DNA from: Piper betle
Taxonomy: Eukaryota > Streptophyta > Magnoliopsida > Piperales > Piperaceae
DNA: 64,000 nucleotides
Reading direction: 5' to 3'
Assembly: GCA_033002965.1 (NCBI GenBank)
Contig: JAURVB010013883.1
Coordinates: 62,001-126,000, forward strand
Position 1 is the stretch's first letter. Each line of letters begins with the position of its first letter. Position numbers and translations under genes: made by a program. Below are positions 1-11,920 of this stretch, piece after piece. A model generated the notes under the pieces. That model was not told the DNA's origin. It ran no database searches and saw nothing but the letters and a program-made list of their open reading frames with translations.

Positions 1-2680
1 CCGAATAATGCATTAGGACGTGTTACAAGCTGTTTGGATGGGTTAATAGTTATAGAGCATGTCATTGTAATGCTATGGCGTGTATTTTATTTTATGGGAT
101 TTTCACTATTTTTTGGATTTTTTTAGGAATTATTACAAATTTGTATTATTTTTGACACGAGTTGGAGTATGAGTCAAGTTTTATTCATGAGGTGACCCAC
201 GACCTTCTCCATGATGCCACCCCTTTATTCATCTTTCCCTTGTCACCTTTTATTCCAAACCCTTGATGCCACCCCTTTACCTGCAGTTGACGTCGCCTCC
301 GGCCACCACTCCGCCACCGATCAACACCGCTAAGCCTTGTTGTGCTGTCATCGTGCTGCCCTGAGCGCTCTCGGCCGTTGCCCGACCTCCACCACGCAAG
401 GGAGCTGCGCCCTAGCGTCATGTTCCACTCATCGATTCCGCCATCAGCGATCGTCGCTGCTGCTATCCAGTTGCCACCTAAATTCACCGACCCTCCCACG
501 ACCTTTCCTGACCAAAGCAAAGCTCAGTGCCACCCATCCCGACCGGATTTCATCACCCCACCACCGACCACCCTTGTTTTGCCCTTTTCTATGAGCCACT
601 GCCTCTCGAGACCTCGTCAACATCGTAGACGTGTAGGGCTTGCCGAGCTGGTGCCAATGGTACCCCATACCATCACCATCCCGCTGGTAGCCGCCGTCAG
701 TAACAGTTGCCGGAAAGCAGGAAAATTGCTAAAATTGCCGAAAAACAAGATTTACTAGAATTCATCAAATCATCCGCTAGACTCATCTAATCGAACCCGA
801 TCGAATTTTATATGCCGATAGGTGCCAAATTCAAATCTTGAGCCGCGTGACGAAACCATAGCTATTGCCTATTGCCAACTACGCGAGGTATAATTACCTC
901 TGATTTAATTATTTAAAAATTGATGATTGTTAGCACAACATGGTAGGATTGAGGAATTGATGTGTTAGATATTTTTATTGTAAATAAAAATAAAAATTTG
1001 CTTGATTGAAGTGTATTAGCATGAATGTTAAGAAACTAGTTAAGTAACCTAAATAATTTTCGTAATCTAATACAACGTAGTGTAGGAAAATTTATGTGTG
1101 ATTGATGTATGATGTGGTGTGTGTATGCTATAGGATGTTTGATGCATCATTCAGTTAGCGGGCGTTAGCTTCTAGATTTACTGTATAGGTATGAAGTAGG
1201 AGCTCACCGCCTAGGCATGTGGACATGATTAGACCTTCTACCAGGTCCATTTAGGACTCGTTTTCTGTTGTACATTCTATTTTATTGTGCATTGTTTTAT
1301 TATTTGTATGACGAGTTAAGTGGCACTTTATCGGATCCCATTTAATACGGGTCATTTAATCAAGCAGTTTTTCGGATTAGTAACCCTCGAGGATGAGATC
1401 CCTCAAGTAAATTTTTGAAAACAAGATCCACCACCAGTTGCCTTTGGGCATATTGTACAAATCCCTTCTCACACCTGTATATATAATTTTATCGTATTTT
1501 AGTGAGACGAGAGATGGCAAGACCGACTTGCATGTACCATGAGTGGGTGCACGTGCCAATAAAAGCTGGCTTTGGATTAGTGAGCGGGCTGTTCCATTCC
1601 CGAGGGATCCTGACAACTCTGCGTTTGAGTTCCTCACACCTAGAGAACATAGAGGTTTACGAGTGCTATTTAGTACAATGCATGTCCAGACTTATGTTTC
1701 AAAGGGTATTAAGGGCGACTTCCTGAGCGTACTCGGCTTTTGTGCTCAAGGCCAGAAAGATTATAGAGGAAAGGAGAGGGTTTAGGATATACTGGTAGTC
1801 CTAAGGGATTAGGAAAATGAAATGAGAAAATGTCGAGAGAGGCATCAGTAGACCAATCAATTCGAGATGCTATTGAGTTTGTAGCTTGGTGGCTCTTCAA
1901 TAGATGCCTTTAAGATTGTTCACGTGAAGTATATAATTATTTTTTTATCCAAAAATAAGAGTTAGCTTTCATTTACCAGTTTGTTTGTAGTTATATTTTT
2001 GGATCAATAACACTCGTTACCGACATGTTTTATAATATATGTAAGTGATGAGCATGGGTTGGATGTGCTAGCCTGGATAGAGGAGTTGTGATGTTGTCAT
2101 TATATTGAGAATGATGTAATGTAATGCAAGTTATGAGAATATGATGTGATATGATATTTGTTTCAATAGTAGAATTTCTAATTGTGACATTTGAATACAT
2201 ATGTTTTAGTAAATATGTTTAGATATTGAATATGTACAACAAGTAAGGCCCAAAATTGGATGTGAAAAGTGAATAGAATGCACAGATGAGTCGAGACCCA
2301 AGATTCAGAATAACTTATGCAGCATATTAGAATTTTGTGTAAATATCAATGCGTGATATAATTATATATGTTTATACATGTTGATTTGACAGGGTGGCCC
2401 TTAATTGCACTTTTAGAGGAGGCTCTATCCGTTTTATTTTACAAATTTTATCAATCTTATCATACTTATTTTGGTAAGTAATCCCCTTATCATATCATCC
2501 ATGTATTAGTATGTTAGGGTTTTCTTCTTACATTCATCCATGCAAAGTTATTGACATCTTCCATCTTCAGATGCCGAGAGTAAATCCACCACATGAATTG
2601 GGTTTAGGTTAACTGACCCAATAGGGACCAATGACATTCCGGTTCAGTTCTTTAACATGAATCGGATTTGGGGTGTTACG
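1..2680 (-). mobile_element. Partial long LTR (same family as the solo LTRs at 23.9-29.6 kb), reversed
   Basis: The reverse complement matches the LTRs at 23923-29556 in order. The end at about 2660-2680 reads GGATTTGGGGTGTTAC, the complement of their TAACACCCC start. A stretch near 2400-2430 matches the shared cttttagaggaggctctatccg block (there 'ctaaaagtgcaatt...'). The GC-rich block at 220-720 matches their GC-rich block, and 1-140 matches the segment near 28740-28890 (cattaggacg, agagcatgtcatt). The terminal TG seems mutated to CG. The copy runs off the left edge, so about 250 bases and any target duplication or internal region are out of view. ORFs inside it are not genes. Its orientation relative to transcription is inferred only from the TGTAACACCC end. 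Confidence 0.75.
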
Positions 2681-5600
2681 GCAAGATCTGACCAAGGGCC
2701 CACTGTCCTTGGCCATATTTGGCTAGTGGGAGCACCTAGACTATTCAACATTAGTTTAATAAATATCTTTGTTCAAAAGGTTTGGGGTTTTTAATGAACA
2801 AATTGATTTGGCAAAATAAAAGTTAAATGTCGTCTACATACAAAATTAAATTTCTTCTTTATACTAAAACGTGTTATATTTAATGCAATTTACATAAAAA
2901 ATGATAATTTATTGTCTTCTAAATAAAGATTAAGGATGATTAGCTCTAAGAGTGGGAGCTCATGAAAGTAAAAAATAATCATGATTACTTTCAGGTGGGA
3001 GTTGCACATAGTAGCATAAAATAATCCTAGGCACCTATAAATGCCTTTCCCACGTGTTAAATAACTGTATCTTTGTTTTTATCCCAAAATATTAAAAAGA
3101 AAAAGATAGAAAGATATTTTGCACATGGGAATAGGAGACTTTGAAGTAATCATTATTATTTTAAACATAATATATAATGACCATGTAGTTATAATTTTTT
3201 TATGAACTACATTTTCACATAACAAATATCACTTAACCTCATAGATTAAGTTAATTCATTAGTTAGTCCCTAAATTAAGTAAACTCGTTACTTAACCCCC
3301 TCCATTAAAAATATCATTTGACCTCATAGAAACTAACACCACATGACAATAATTGTTAAATGATAGAATGGTCTTCCAATCCATAAATGGATGATGTAGG
3401 AATGTAACATTAGAAAATAAAATTAACTAATATTAAATTTAATTAAAAATAATTTGAAACATAAAATAAAAGTATAATAAGTAAATGAAAATTTGACATA
3501 AATAATATAATATATTATTTTATATAACTTCCTACCATACTCTAATTTTTACTTGTACTAAAAAAAATTAATAAAAATATTTTGTATGTCACATGCGGGT
3601 CAAAAAAATGCCATGCTGGGAAATTAAATAAAATAACTTATTATATTTCATTTTTGAATTTTATTGTACTGTATTATTTTATTTTATATTTTAGTTATTT
3701 TTCTTTACCTTCATATTAATTAATTCTTTTTCTTATATAGTACGACCTATATTGAATTTTTTTTCTTATTTTGTATATCACACGGGTCCATGGGCTGGAC
3801 GTTGGAGGGTTTGGCTTGGAAGGGGGTGATCAGGTGGTGAGGATGACAGCTTAGTAAGGTTGGAGTATGACAAGCAAGGGGCGAAATGGCTTCTGAATTC
3901 GGTGTTAGGAAAGGAGATGTGTAAGCAACTTGAGGAAGGTGGGGCTGGAGTCAAATCTTCGGGGGAGGAGAAACTTCAAAAGGAGGACGAAGTAGAGGTT
4001 GTAAATATGGAGTGGCATGTCCTCATTTGTTCACTCACTTCTCTTGTCTCCTCTCCTACCCATCGTCATTCCTCTTCCACTGTTTTTCTTTATTTTTCTT
4101 TATTTATGCTGCTGGCCGTAGGCATTTTCTCTTGTTGTTTCCCTTGTTTTCTCTTCCTGGTATATCTCTACTCCATTTCTCTTCCTTTAGTTCTTCCATG
4201 CATTTGCATAGTCATCAATATGTAGAAGCAAATGAAGTCATGCCCTTTCCTTGCTATGCCTTTTTAGTAAATTTGATCAGTTAGTAATGGTATAATGTTT
4301 ATTTATGAGTACGATGCATTCAGTGTAAGTTTAGAATTTATTGTTATGGTATTAGTAACTTTCGTTGGTGATCATGTTTCGTATTTAGCTGAATAAATTA
4401 TTGTATGAAGTACTTCATACCTTGGATGTTTATACTCAGCGTTATTCTTAAATAGTTATAAAGTATTATTAAATATTTTCAAACCTTTTAATTATAATAG
4501 TAAACAAAGATTGTGACTTTATGATAGTACGTAGTTAAATTTGAATAATTTAATAAGTAGCTTGCTGTGTAATATAGCTGGGCATTGTTATGATTTTCCT
4601 TCCTGCATCATGGCATATAAATTATGAATTGTTCTTTATAGAGTGATAAAGAAGATTATTAGTAATTAACGTTTATATAATTAGAAGATATTAAATGTAT
4701 GCATCATTACAGTCATAATTAAGTGGTCACAGGGCAGCAGTGCACACTTGTGCACAGCCAGGTTGAGCGTTGGCGTACGGTTGCCCCTTGGCGCAACCAC
4801 TGGACGCACCCATGTGCGTGCCTGACTTTTAACTATTTAATATTTTCGTATGCATATGTATATTATTATATACTATTTTGATGAATTGATGTGACTAATC
4901 GTATACAACAATCTAGGTTTGTATAATGATTATGAAATAGTAATATTTTCGGTTGGACTAGGTTCACACCCTGCTTGTCTCCATCATGTATGGAAAATTC
5001 AAGGAGTTAGGTTATCCCGATTCAAACTTGAGAAATTCAAAGAGAGAATATGATGAATGAACTACCCCTAAGCCTAAAAGAGGTGTCAGTGGACTTATGA
5101 TACACGTATGATACCCAAAGGGTGGGTCTAATCAAATTGGTAATCATGGATTAGACCCATAGTGTATGTATATATGTATGGGATTTATATTTGGATGGGA
5201 GGCCAATGAAGGCAAGGGAGGTCAGCATAGGCACATTGGATGAAATGTTTTAATAGAAAATTATTCAAGTTATTGATGAATGCCATTTTTGTTATACAAC
5301 TTAGTAATTTAACACTAACATAGTATCAAGCGGGCAGCTTCATATAGAAGGATGGGGAAAAGACAAGATGATGTGTCATATCAAAGTTGCACTTCATCAC
5401 TTTGACCACTAGACTTCCCTCACTATCATTAGGTCATATATGTACATATGAGTCTTTCTTTAATGTCTGGTTCATAATTTTTGCTGATACCATACTTTAT
5501 ACTTTACTGTTAATTCTTAATACTGATAGTATCTTTACATCATATATATATATATATGTGTGTGTGTGTGTATTTTAGCTTATATGATTAATTTTGCCAT

Positions 5601-6300
5601 CCTTTATTATTTGCTGATTAATTAGTGCATGTTATCTTTATGGTCATCTTTTATTAATCATTTATTTGTCAAGTTTATCATTATATCATTATGATTACTC
5701 ACTCTGGATCGGGTCAAGTCGTTACACATAGAACATATCTTTCTTCAATTGATTGCAATTCTAGAATATCATCACATAACATTAATCTTAACAATGTTAA
5801 TATTTTAAAACTAATTGTAGAATGGTGTTAATATTTTTAAGGGAGTTAAGTGAAATTTATTTTGTAAAATTGGAAATTTAGGTATTAAATTTACTTAGTG
5901 TAAGGGTTAAGTGACAAAATGAGTTTATATAGAAAAGTTAACTGATATTTGCTCTATCTATTCTAATTATTAAAAAGAGAACTCAATATTTGCCTATGAT
6001 TAAACAATGAGATTAACCAATCAAAATATACCAAAAAAATAATAAATCAAAATTTTATAGTAAATCAATTAAAATCTATTTTGAAAGCTAGAATCAATTA
6101 TTATATTTCTTATTATTCAATAATTAAAATTTATCTATAATATCTTATATATGATACTATATCTTGCGTAGTTATATGGTATAATAATAATAAGGGTGAC
6201 CTCCTAAATTTTCTGTCTACTTCATAGTTATTTATTTCTAGCTATAGCATATCAATTTAGTCTCTACAGCCATTGACTATGAAATTTAAATGTATTTGAA
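2681..6300. other. AT-rich intergenic DNA without a recognisable gene
   Basis: No open frame here resembles a known family. The longest (3860-4225, plus) begins at a TTG and has a low-complexity hydrophobic C-terminal half. A TA/TG microsatellite lies at about 5550-5575. The stretch 4730-4830 is unusually GC-rich for its surroundings, with no feature I can name. The pair of inverted arms is listed separately. Confidence 0.6.
3215..5965. repeat. Pair of diverged inverted repeats about 2.5 kb apart
   Basis: The left arm (about 3215-3340) carries CAAATATCACTTAACCTC and ACTTAACCCCCTCC followed by ATTAAAAATATCA. The reverse complement of the right arm (about 5815-5965) carries CAAATATCAGTTAAC and CACTTAACTCCCTTAAAAATAT. 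The arms are diverged and I cannot fix exact ends or a target duplication. They could be termini of one old DNA transposon, or two independent copies of a short repeat in opposite orientation. Confidence 0.35.
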
Positions 6301-7215
6301 ATTCAAGGTTTGACTTGCCTTACAACCGTACCATTAGCGGCACCCGGGTCAAAGCGGAACCAAAGAATTAGGAACTGAGTTGCATTGGCAGCATCGTAGA
6401 GAGAACTCTTCAAGGGCCTTTACTCCAGATACGAAATAAAAAGCCGTGCCCAGACCGGCATTCACAAGACACACCCAAATCATCTCTTGAGTTGCGACGG
6501 TCACGGCCTCATCCCACCAAACACTACCTGCTCCGTACAGCTTATCTATAGACGACCATTTCTCTGCACCCAGGTAAAGATCAAAGGTGGGAACGGAGCT
6601 CTTACCGTCGTAGTTGCCATACATGAAACCAGCCCGAACCAAGTACTTGCCACCGTCGTTGACAGGCAACCTGTAGCAGTTTCGTTCCCCTTCGGGAAAG
6701 CTTCTCAAGTTTCGATACTTTCGCAGTAGATTCTCGGTAGCATACTCGGGAGATATTTCAGCAATCTCTCCCGTTTCAACGTATCGGGCATCTGAGACGT
6801 ATGTGAGCCCAGTATTTTCGGCGTCCCTGTAGTCCGCACCTTCTGGCAAACCACAGTCGATACTCAAAAAACCTGATCATCAACAAATCTATCAACATTA
6901 ATAAAGAAGAATTAAAAGTTGTGGTCTGATGAAAAACAAAATATTTAATTAATTAAAATACAACAAAAACAAAAGTAATTAAGTAGACCATTATAGTCTA
7001 ATGCCCTTCTTTAAAGAGTGTTTATCTCTAAAATCGACCCTAGTTAGATTAATTCTTAGGGCGAAGAGTACAATCAATCACATGAGCAAAAGCATCATAT
7101 TGAGTTGAGGTTGATTAACTCACATACCTGGAGGTTGGCCTTCCTGGGAGCGGACGTAAATGGGCAAACAAGTACTTAGAAAGAGGAATATGAAAAGAAT
7201 TCTCTCTTCCTCCAT
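6301..7215 (-). pseudogene. Malectin-like receptor kinase, 5' fragment, broken
   Basis: Exon 1 (7215-7128) encodes MEEERILFIFLFLSTCLPIY, a hydrophobic signal peptide, and ends at a GTATGT donor. Exon 2 begins at 6872 after an AG and joins in phase to give GFLSIDCGLPEGADY, the conserved start of the extracellular malectin-like domain of plant LRR/malectin receptor kinases. Homology runs through NCYRLP, YLVRAGFMYGNYDG and WVCLVNAGLGT. An extra T in a T run near 6438-6443 then shifts the frame, and the restored frame has a TAA where LE-L-RPLK is expected, before SLYDAANATQF, FRFDPGAANGT. Homology stops near 6310. The second half of the domain, LRRs, membrane helix and kinase are absent from the window. 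It is a relic with no plausible product beyond about 180 residues. Family assignment is firm; the exact gene is not. Confidence 0.85.
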
Positions 7216-7849
7216 ATTGTATCAATGTCCCCTGTATCCAGTAGTGAGCATCTGATCAATATTTATGCTAAATCATGTAGTAATGTCAGCCGTATTGGGT
7301 CGACGCCTGTTGTTTTCAATTGTTCTGACACTCCAATTTATCGCGTCACTCAGTTCCTCATCGCTAGTAATTATCATGCGTTGACAATTTGTAGCGAGGA
7401 ATATGTCAAACTAATTAAAAGAAAAGGTTGGGCACCACTAAAAGAAAGTATATATGTCTATAGTACGACTTGTTCTTTTAGGTACGGAGTTCTTTATCTT
7501 TCTAGTCAACTAGTTGAGTAAGTATCTTACCAGTTAATACACAACAGAGGGAAATACACTATGGGTGCATATCATAAAGGGAAGAAAGGGAATTTGCTAC
7601 TCTTAAGTGCTCTAACTCTATAAAATAGTATAGATTAATTAAGTGTATAATAATTGATCAGATGAATTATGAGTTTATTGTTGAGCAAATTATTTCTAAA
7701 ATATCATATTTATCTTTCTTATATTTATGATATTATTATGATTAATCGTGTTTATTTGAGAAAGATTGAAACAATATTGATGACATATGATGCAATTACG
7801 TGACAGACTTATCATATTTTTACATTATTTATAATTGAATTTCGTGTTT

Positions 7850-8460
7850 AATCGTAATTTTTATTTATTGTTATTGCATATATAATTAGAAGACTTGTCA
7901 CTTATATTGGTGCTGAGCGAATAATTTATATTGTTTGCAGGTAATTGAGACTTTTGAGTGACGGGTTGGAGAAATAAGTATTTAGGCTTATTTTATATTC
8001 TTTGTACAAGTTGATTTATTTTTATGCCTACAATAAGGACTTGATATTAATGGATTTATTTGCTGATTGGTTCTTGAACATGGATATATGGATCGCATGT
8101 TATGTACATATTAGTGGTATTTATGATGGTACATAAATGATCGATCAACTCTGTTTATTCTATATGTTTCATTTTATTTAATTTCATGTTTTACGAATAC
8201 GTAATGACCAAATCCTTTATGGTGTTTATATTGAAATAATAAGGGCATGTCATTACAGAGGTAGTATCAGAGTTAATTTGAGATCGTATTAGGTTTTCTA
8301 AAGGTGGGGTGGATTGTAATAACATCTAAAAATTATTCCCACTTCAAATAAATCATGGGGTAAGATTGAATATATAAGTGAGGATGTCCCTTTAGATCAT
8401 CAACTTGGTAAACAATTTTTGAAAGGATAATTAGGCCTATCAATTTGAGTTAATTGAGCC
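7850..8460 (+). mobile_element. LTR-retrotransposon junction with PBS and polypurine tract only about 40 bases apart
   Basis: An LTR-like end, CATGTCATTACA, finishes at 8257. It is followed by TAGTATCAGAGT (8262-8273), which differs at two positions from the initiator-tRNA-Met primer site TGGTATCAGAGC. At 8303-8313 lies AGGTGGGGTGGA, a polypurine-like tract, directly before TGTAATAACATC (8315), a typical LTR start. Two LTR ends therefore face each other with almost nothing between them, as in a TRIM element or an internally deleted copy. The outer ends of the two LTRs could not be fixed, so the limits given are approximate. Confidence 0.45.
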
Positions 8461-8883
8461 AAATTATTACAAAAATATTTGTTTAGCTAAATTATTTTAA
8501 AAAAATGTTTTAATAACTTTGACTTGACTTGCAGAGAGTCATCTATAAAGTTTAGCATGGGACGTGATCAACTTGGAGAGTTTTTTAATATATTATTTTT
8601 TTCAAACTATAGAGCGGTAAATTTCCATGCCCTTACTAATAGGTAGATACCTCATAATCCAAACTTCATATCCATACAATTTGACATGCTCAATTCTCCT
8701 AACTCGTTCTTCCCACCAAAACTTAACATTTTAAGTTTAGAGTTTTAACACTTGACGGCTGCTTACCATCAAGAAAATTTCTATTCTGTTTTTAACCTAC
8801 ATTGAAGGTCAATCCATCAAACCATGCAAAAGTGAATTGCGTTCAAAAAGGGGGAAAAAATGATTCTAGTTGCTTTACCCAAT

Positions 8884-9510
8884 TAGGGCTGCTAATTAAG
8901 CGAGCTAACTCTGTGAGTAATTGGTGTTTAGCTCGGTTCGACTTGACTCGAAACTCGACATTTAAATGCTCGAGCTCGAGCTCGACTCGAACTCGAATCC
9001 TTTGAGCAGAGTTTGAGCAAGGCAGTGCTCGACTCGATTCAATTTAGTTATTACTCGAATATTACTCGTAGCTTGACTTGCACTCGACTCGATAAAATAA
9101 TATAATAATATAGTCTTTATATAAATATATATCTATATATTAATAAATTTAATTATAACTAGTTATATTTATTTATATACAATATAATAATAATGTAGTG
9201 GTAAGTATTTAAGTTGAAGACCGGGAGGTTGTGCGTTCAACCCACGCTGACTTCATTTTTTTTAAGTGAGTTACTTTCCAATTTACAATTGAGCCGGTTT
9301 CAAGCTCACGAACGAGCTAGGTTCGAACTCGTCAAAATTAAACAGTTAAGTGTATTTCAGCTCGAACAACATAAAAAAATTCGAAGCAAACTCGAGCACG
9401 CATGTTCAAAACTCGTTCGACCTCGAACCAAGTTCGAACAAACTTCAAACTATTCGAACTGAGTTAGAACACAAGTCAAGCTCAGCTCGCTCGCTCGTTT
9501 AGCAGCCCTA
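8884..9510. mobile_element. hAT-type MITE, 627 bp, with 8-bp target duplication TACCCAAT
   Basis: The termini are TAGGGCTGCTAA and, at the other end, TTAGCAGCCCTA, a perfect 12-bp inverted repeat with more imperfect pairing inside. TACCCAAT flanks it on both sides (8876-8883 and 9511-9518). A TAGGG terminus and an 8-bp duplication fit the hAT superfamily. The interior is rich in CTCGAGCTCGA-type palindromic words and encodes no transposase, so the copy is non-autonomous. It shares terminal and internal sequence with the element at 16586-17107. A plus-strand tRNA-like module lies inside. Confidence 0.8.
9197..9243 (+). promoter_or_regulatory. tRNA-like box A/box B module inside the MITE
   Basis: TAGTGGTAAGTATTTAAG resembles a box A. 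About 30 bases later GTGCGTTCAACCC (9231-9243) resembles the box B consensus GGTTCRANNCC. Order and spacing are those of a tRNA or tRNA-derived SINE head. There is no complete cloverleaf, so this is not a tRNA gene. The sister MITE has the same module. Pol III activity is an inference. Confidence 0.45.
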
Positions 9511-9586
9511 TACCCAATTATATAGAACCTTTTCTTTTGTCAACACATAACCTGATGGGGTCCAATTTAATATTTTATTCACTTCA

Positions 9587-9880
9587 TCATCCGAAGTTTG
9601 CATAAGGCGTTGAGTACATATTATAGGAAATTACCCTGTTCTTAGGCTTTAGCATTGACTTGGTTTTTAACTTTTTGCATAAATTTGAGACAAAATCCTT
9701 CTGATTGCTCGAGCAGCAGCATCTTGTATACGCAACTGACAATTTGCATTTGTTTTGCTGGAACTGTTCCATGTTAGTTGGTCCTGTACGCAAGGCGTGG
9801 TCAACACCAGTCCCATTACCAGACCTTATATTATCATTAGATGGAACACTGGACAGTCCCCATTTCAGATAAGTATCCAT
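9587..9880 (-). other. Unrecognised open segment, possibly a gene fragment
   Basis: The minus strand is open for 97 codons (MDTYLKWGLSSVP...). Another frame near 9665-9735 reads QLRIQDAAARAIRRILSQIY and then AKS before a stop. That looks like a genuine amphipathic helix and would need a small frame change to join the upstream part. I do not recognise the family, and no splice sites or neighbours support it. It may be a captured or eroded exon, or chance. Confidence 0.2.
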
Positions 9881-10685
9881 GTTTCATAAAAGTCATAGCC
9901 TATGCCAGTTCATCTGCATATTAACGTAAATGATGAACCTATGTGCCTTATTATACAGCCATATTGATTTGGTCTCCACACTCTCCACCTACATATACAA
10001 TACTACTTAATTGCTATAAATTAATACTAGAACATGTCAACCATATATAAAATATATTTTGCCAGCATGCTAAGGTCAACATAATCGTTCATAAAAAATG
10101 TTGCCAACAGCTACTCGCCAAATATTTTTACCCTAACCATTTGATGTTAACTTGTGTGATCTAATTCACATCTCTAGGGCTTCATATTAGCTAGCTATTA
10201 CTAAAATACCAACCGAAATAAACTTTAGTAAGGGCAATACTAAAGCCAAATTTTACTTATTGTGTTGTATGCTTACTATGACATGCCCTAATGTTTGAGC
10301 TATTGCATCCTTAAGTCATAATCTGAAATAAAATGTATAAAAATTATGTAAGATGCCACTAACTAGGTACTTAAAACTCAATAAGTTTGGGCTTAATTAG
10401 GTATCATTTATATAGTTAATAAATTCGGTAATTTCAAGTGAATATGAGTATTGGGTAAAACCCTAGTTTCTAAGCTTAGTTTATAAATTACCAAACGCTG
10501 GTCATTTGGTAGTTAAATTGTTAAAACCTTCACCCACATATTAGCTTATGTGCCTTTTTAATCACCCTAATATATAGAAGCCATTGAATTTGTAGATTAG
10601 CAGGTAGAAATTTCTTAATCCTTAGTTATTTTATGATATGTTGAATGTATTATGATGTGTGTGTGTGTGTGATTGTATACGTGTG

Positions 10686-10722
<37 letters not shown>
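10686..10722. repeat. ATT trinucleotide microsatellite
   Basis: About twelve uninterrupted ATT units, preceded by a short GT repeat at about 10657-10670. This is a likely polymorphic marker with no gene nearby. Confidence 0.95.
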
Positions 10723-10725
<3 letters not shown>

Positions 10726-11908
10726 TTTCATGTAGGATATTAGTTTGGAGTGAATCTAATAATCGTATACAAAATATGTAAGCCTCAAAGTCTTAGAACT
10801 AATGTGGGAGCATATGCTAAGTATATTTGATTGCAATTGTGTGTATGTAATAAAACAATGTGGACCGGAAAAACTTATGGTTCTTGCCTTATAAAGGGCC
10901 CACATGAAGACCAAGTATTTGGGTATAATACCCTTAAAGCATATAGAATCCTTGTGTTAAGTTTTAATTATTTCATGTAAGGTATGTGGAACAAGTTACT
11001 ATAACCCTAATGTTCATGTGTATTGCGTTTCGCATCAACATCCAAGAATAAAAATATCTACGTCAAAGTTTAGAGCTAAGTATAAGAACCGGATCATGCA
11101 TCCATATTATAAAAGTCTCAACCTATTAACAACATTAGGGGTGTTGCTTTCATATAAATTGGAGCGATCATTACATTTGTGAAAATACCCTCTTAGTTGC
11201 CGGAAGATGTTGCCTCTCTTATGACTCGACATGCTCATGTTAAGAGTCTATAAGATAAGATTCCTTGTATAATAGTACGATCAACGTACATTGTGCGTAA
11301 GTCTAGTTTGATCAACATTCATTATATAAAAATCTTGATAAAATTTTCAGTCACGAGCCTTCTTAAGGGTTGAGATATAGTTCCATGAAATTAATACGAG
11401 TCAGGAACCAAACAAATAACTTTCTAAATTATAATATAATTGTTTAGTTTAAGTCTAGGCCAAAATAGTGGTTACAAAACCCATAAACTAAAGGTGTTCG
11501 TTAAGGTTGACTAGTGACCACCCCTTCAACACCCAAAGCACCCACGAGATCCCTGGGGCGGAGTGAAGGCAAGTTGAAATGGACGCCCCATTCCCTCGTT
11601 GGATACGAGGTAAGTGCAACGCCTCATTTATTGTGGTATCAGTCACATTAAATGTCTATGACATTCCTTGCAGAACAACCAACATTTAACCCAACACTGT
11701 CTACGTTGTAGGCACCATCTAAACCGGCTTTCCAACATGCCCTTCCCACTCCAAATGCCCAAACTGAGTCTACTACTCAGCCCAGTCCTGGAGTGCCCGT
11801 TTTGTCGTAATAAAAAGTCTAACTCACACTAAATATTGGCAAAGAAACCTCTAAACGTAGATTCAACAAGTCTTGAGTCAACTAAATAGCACAGTTATGT
11901 GCAACTAT

Positions 11909-11920
11909 GCTTTGATACCA
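11909..11920 (-). other. Relic primer-binding site of an LTR retrotransposon
   Basis: The minus strand reads TGGTATCAAAGC, one mismatch from the initiator-tRNA-Met primer site TGGTATCAGAGC. The adjoining TTTAATAACCTG on the plus strand could be the LTR edge. No coding remnant or second LTR is visible, so the element is fragmentary. Confidence 0.4.

Noticed and set aside
3860..4225. 121-codon frame with a hydrophobic end
   Set aside because: It starts at TTG, has no ATG context, overlaps another open frame, and resembles no family.
9197..9243. tRNA gene
   Set aside because: Box A/B spacing is present, but no acceptor stem or full cloverleaf; treated as a tRNA-like module of a MITE. No true tRNA gene was recognised in the window.
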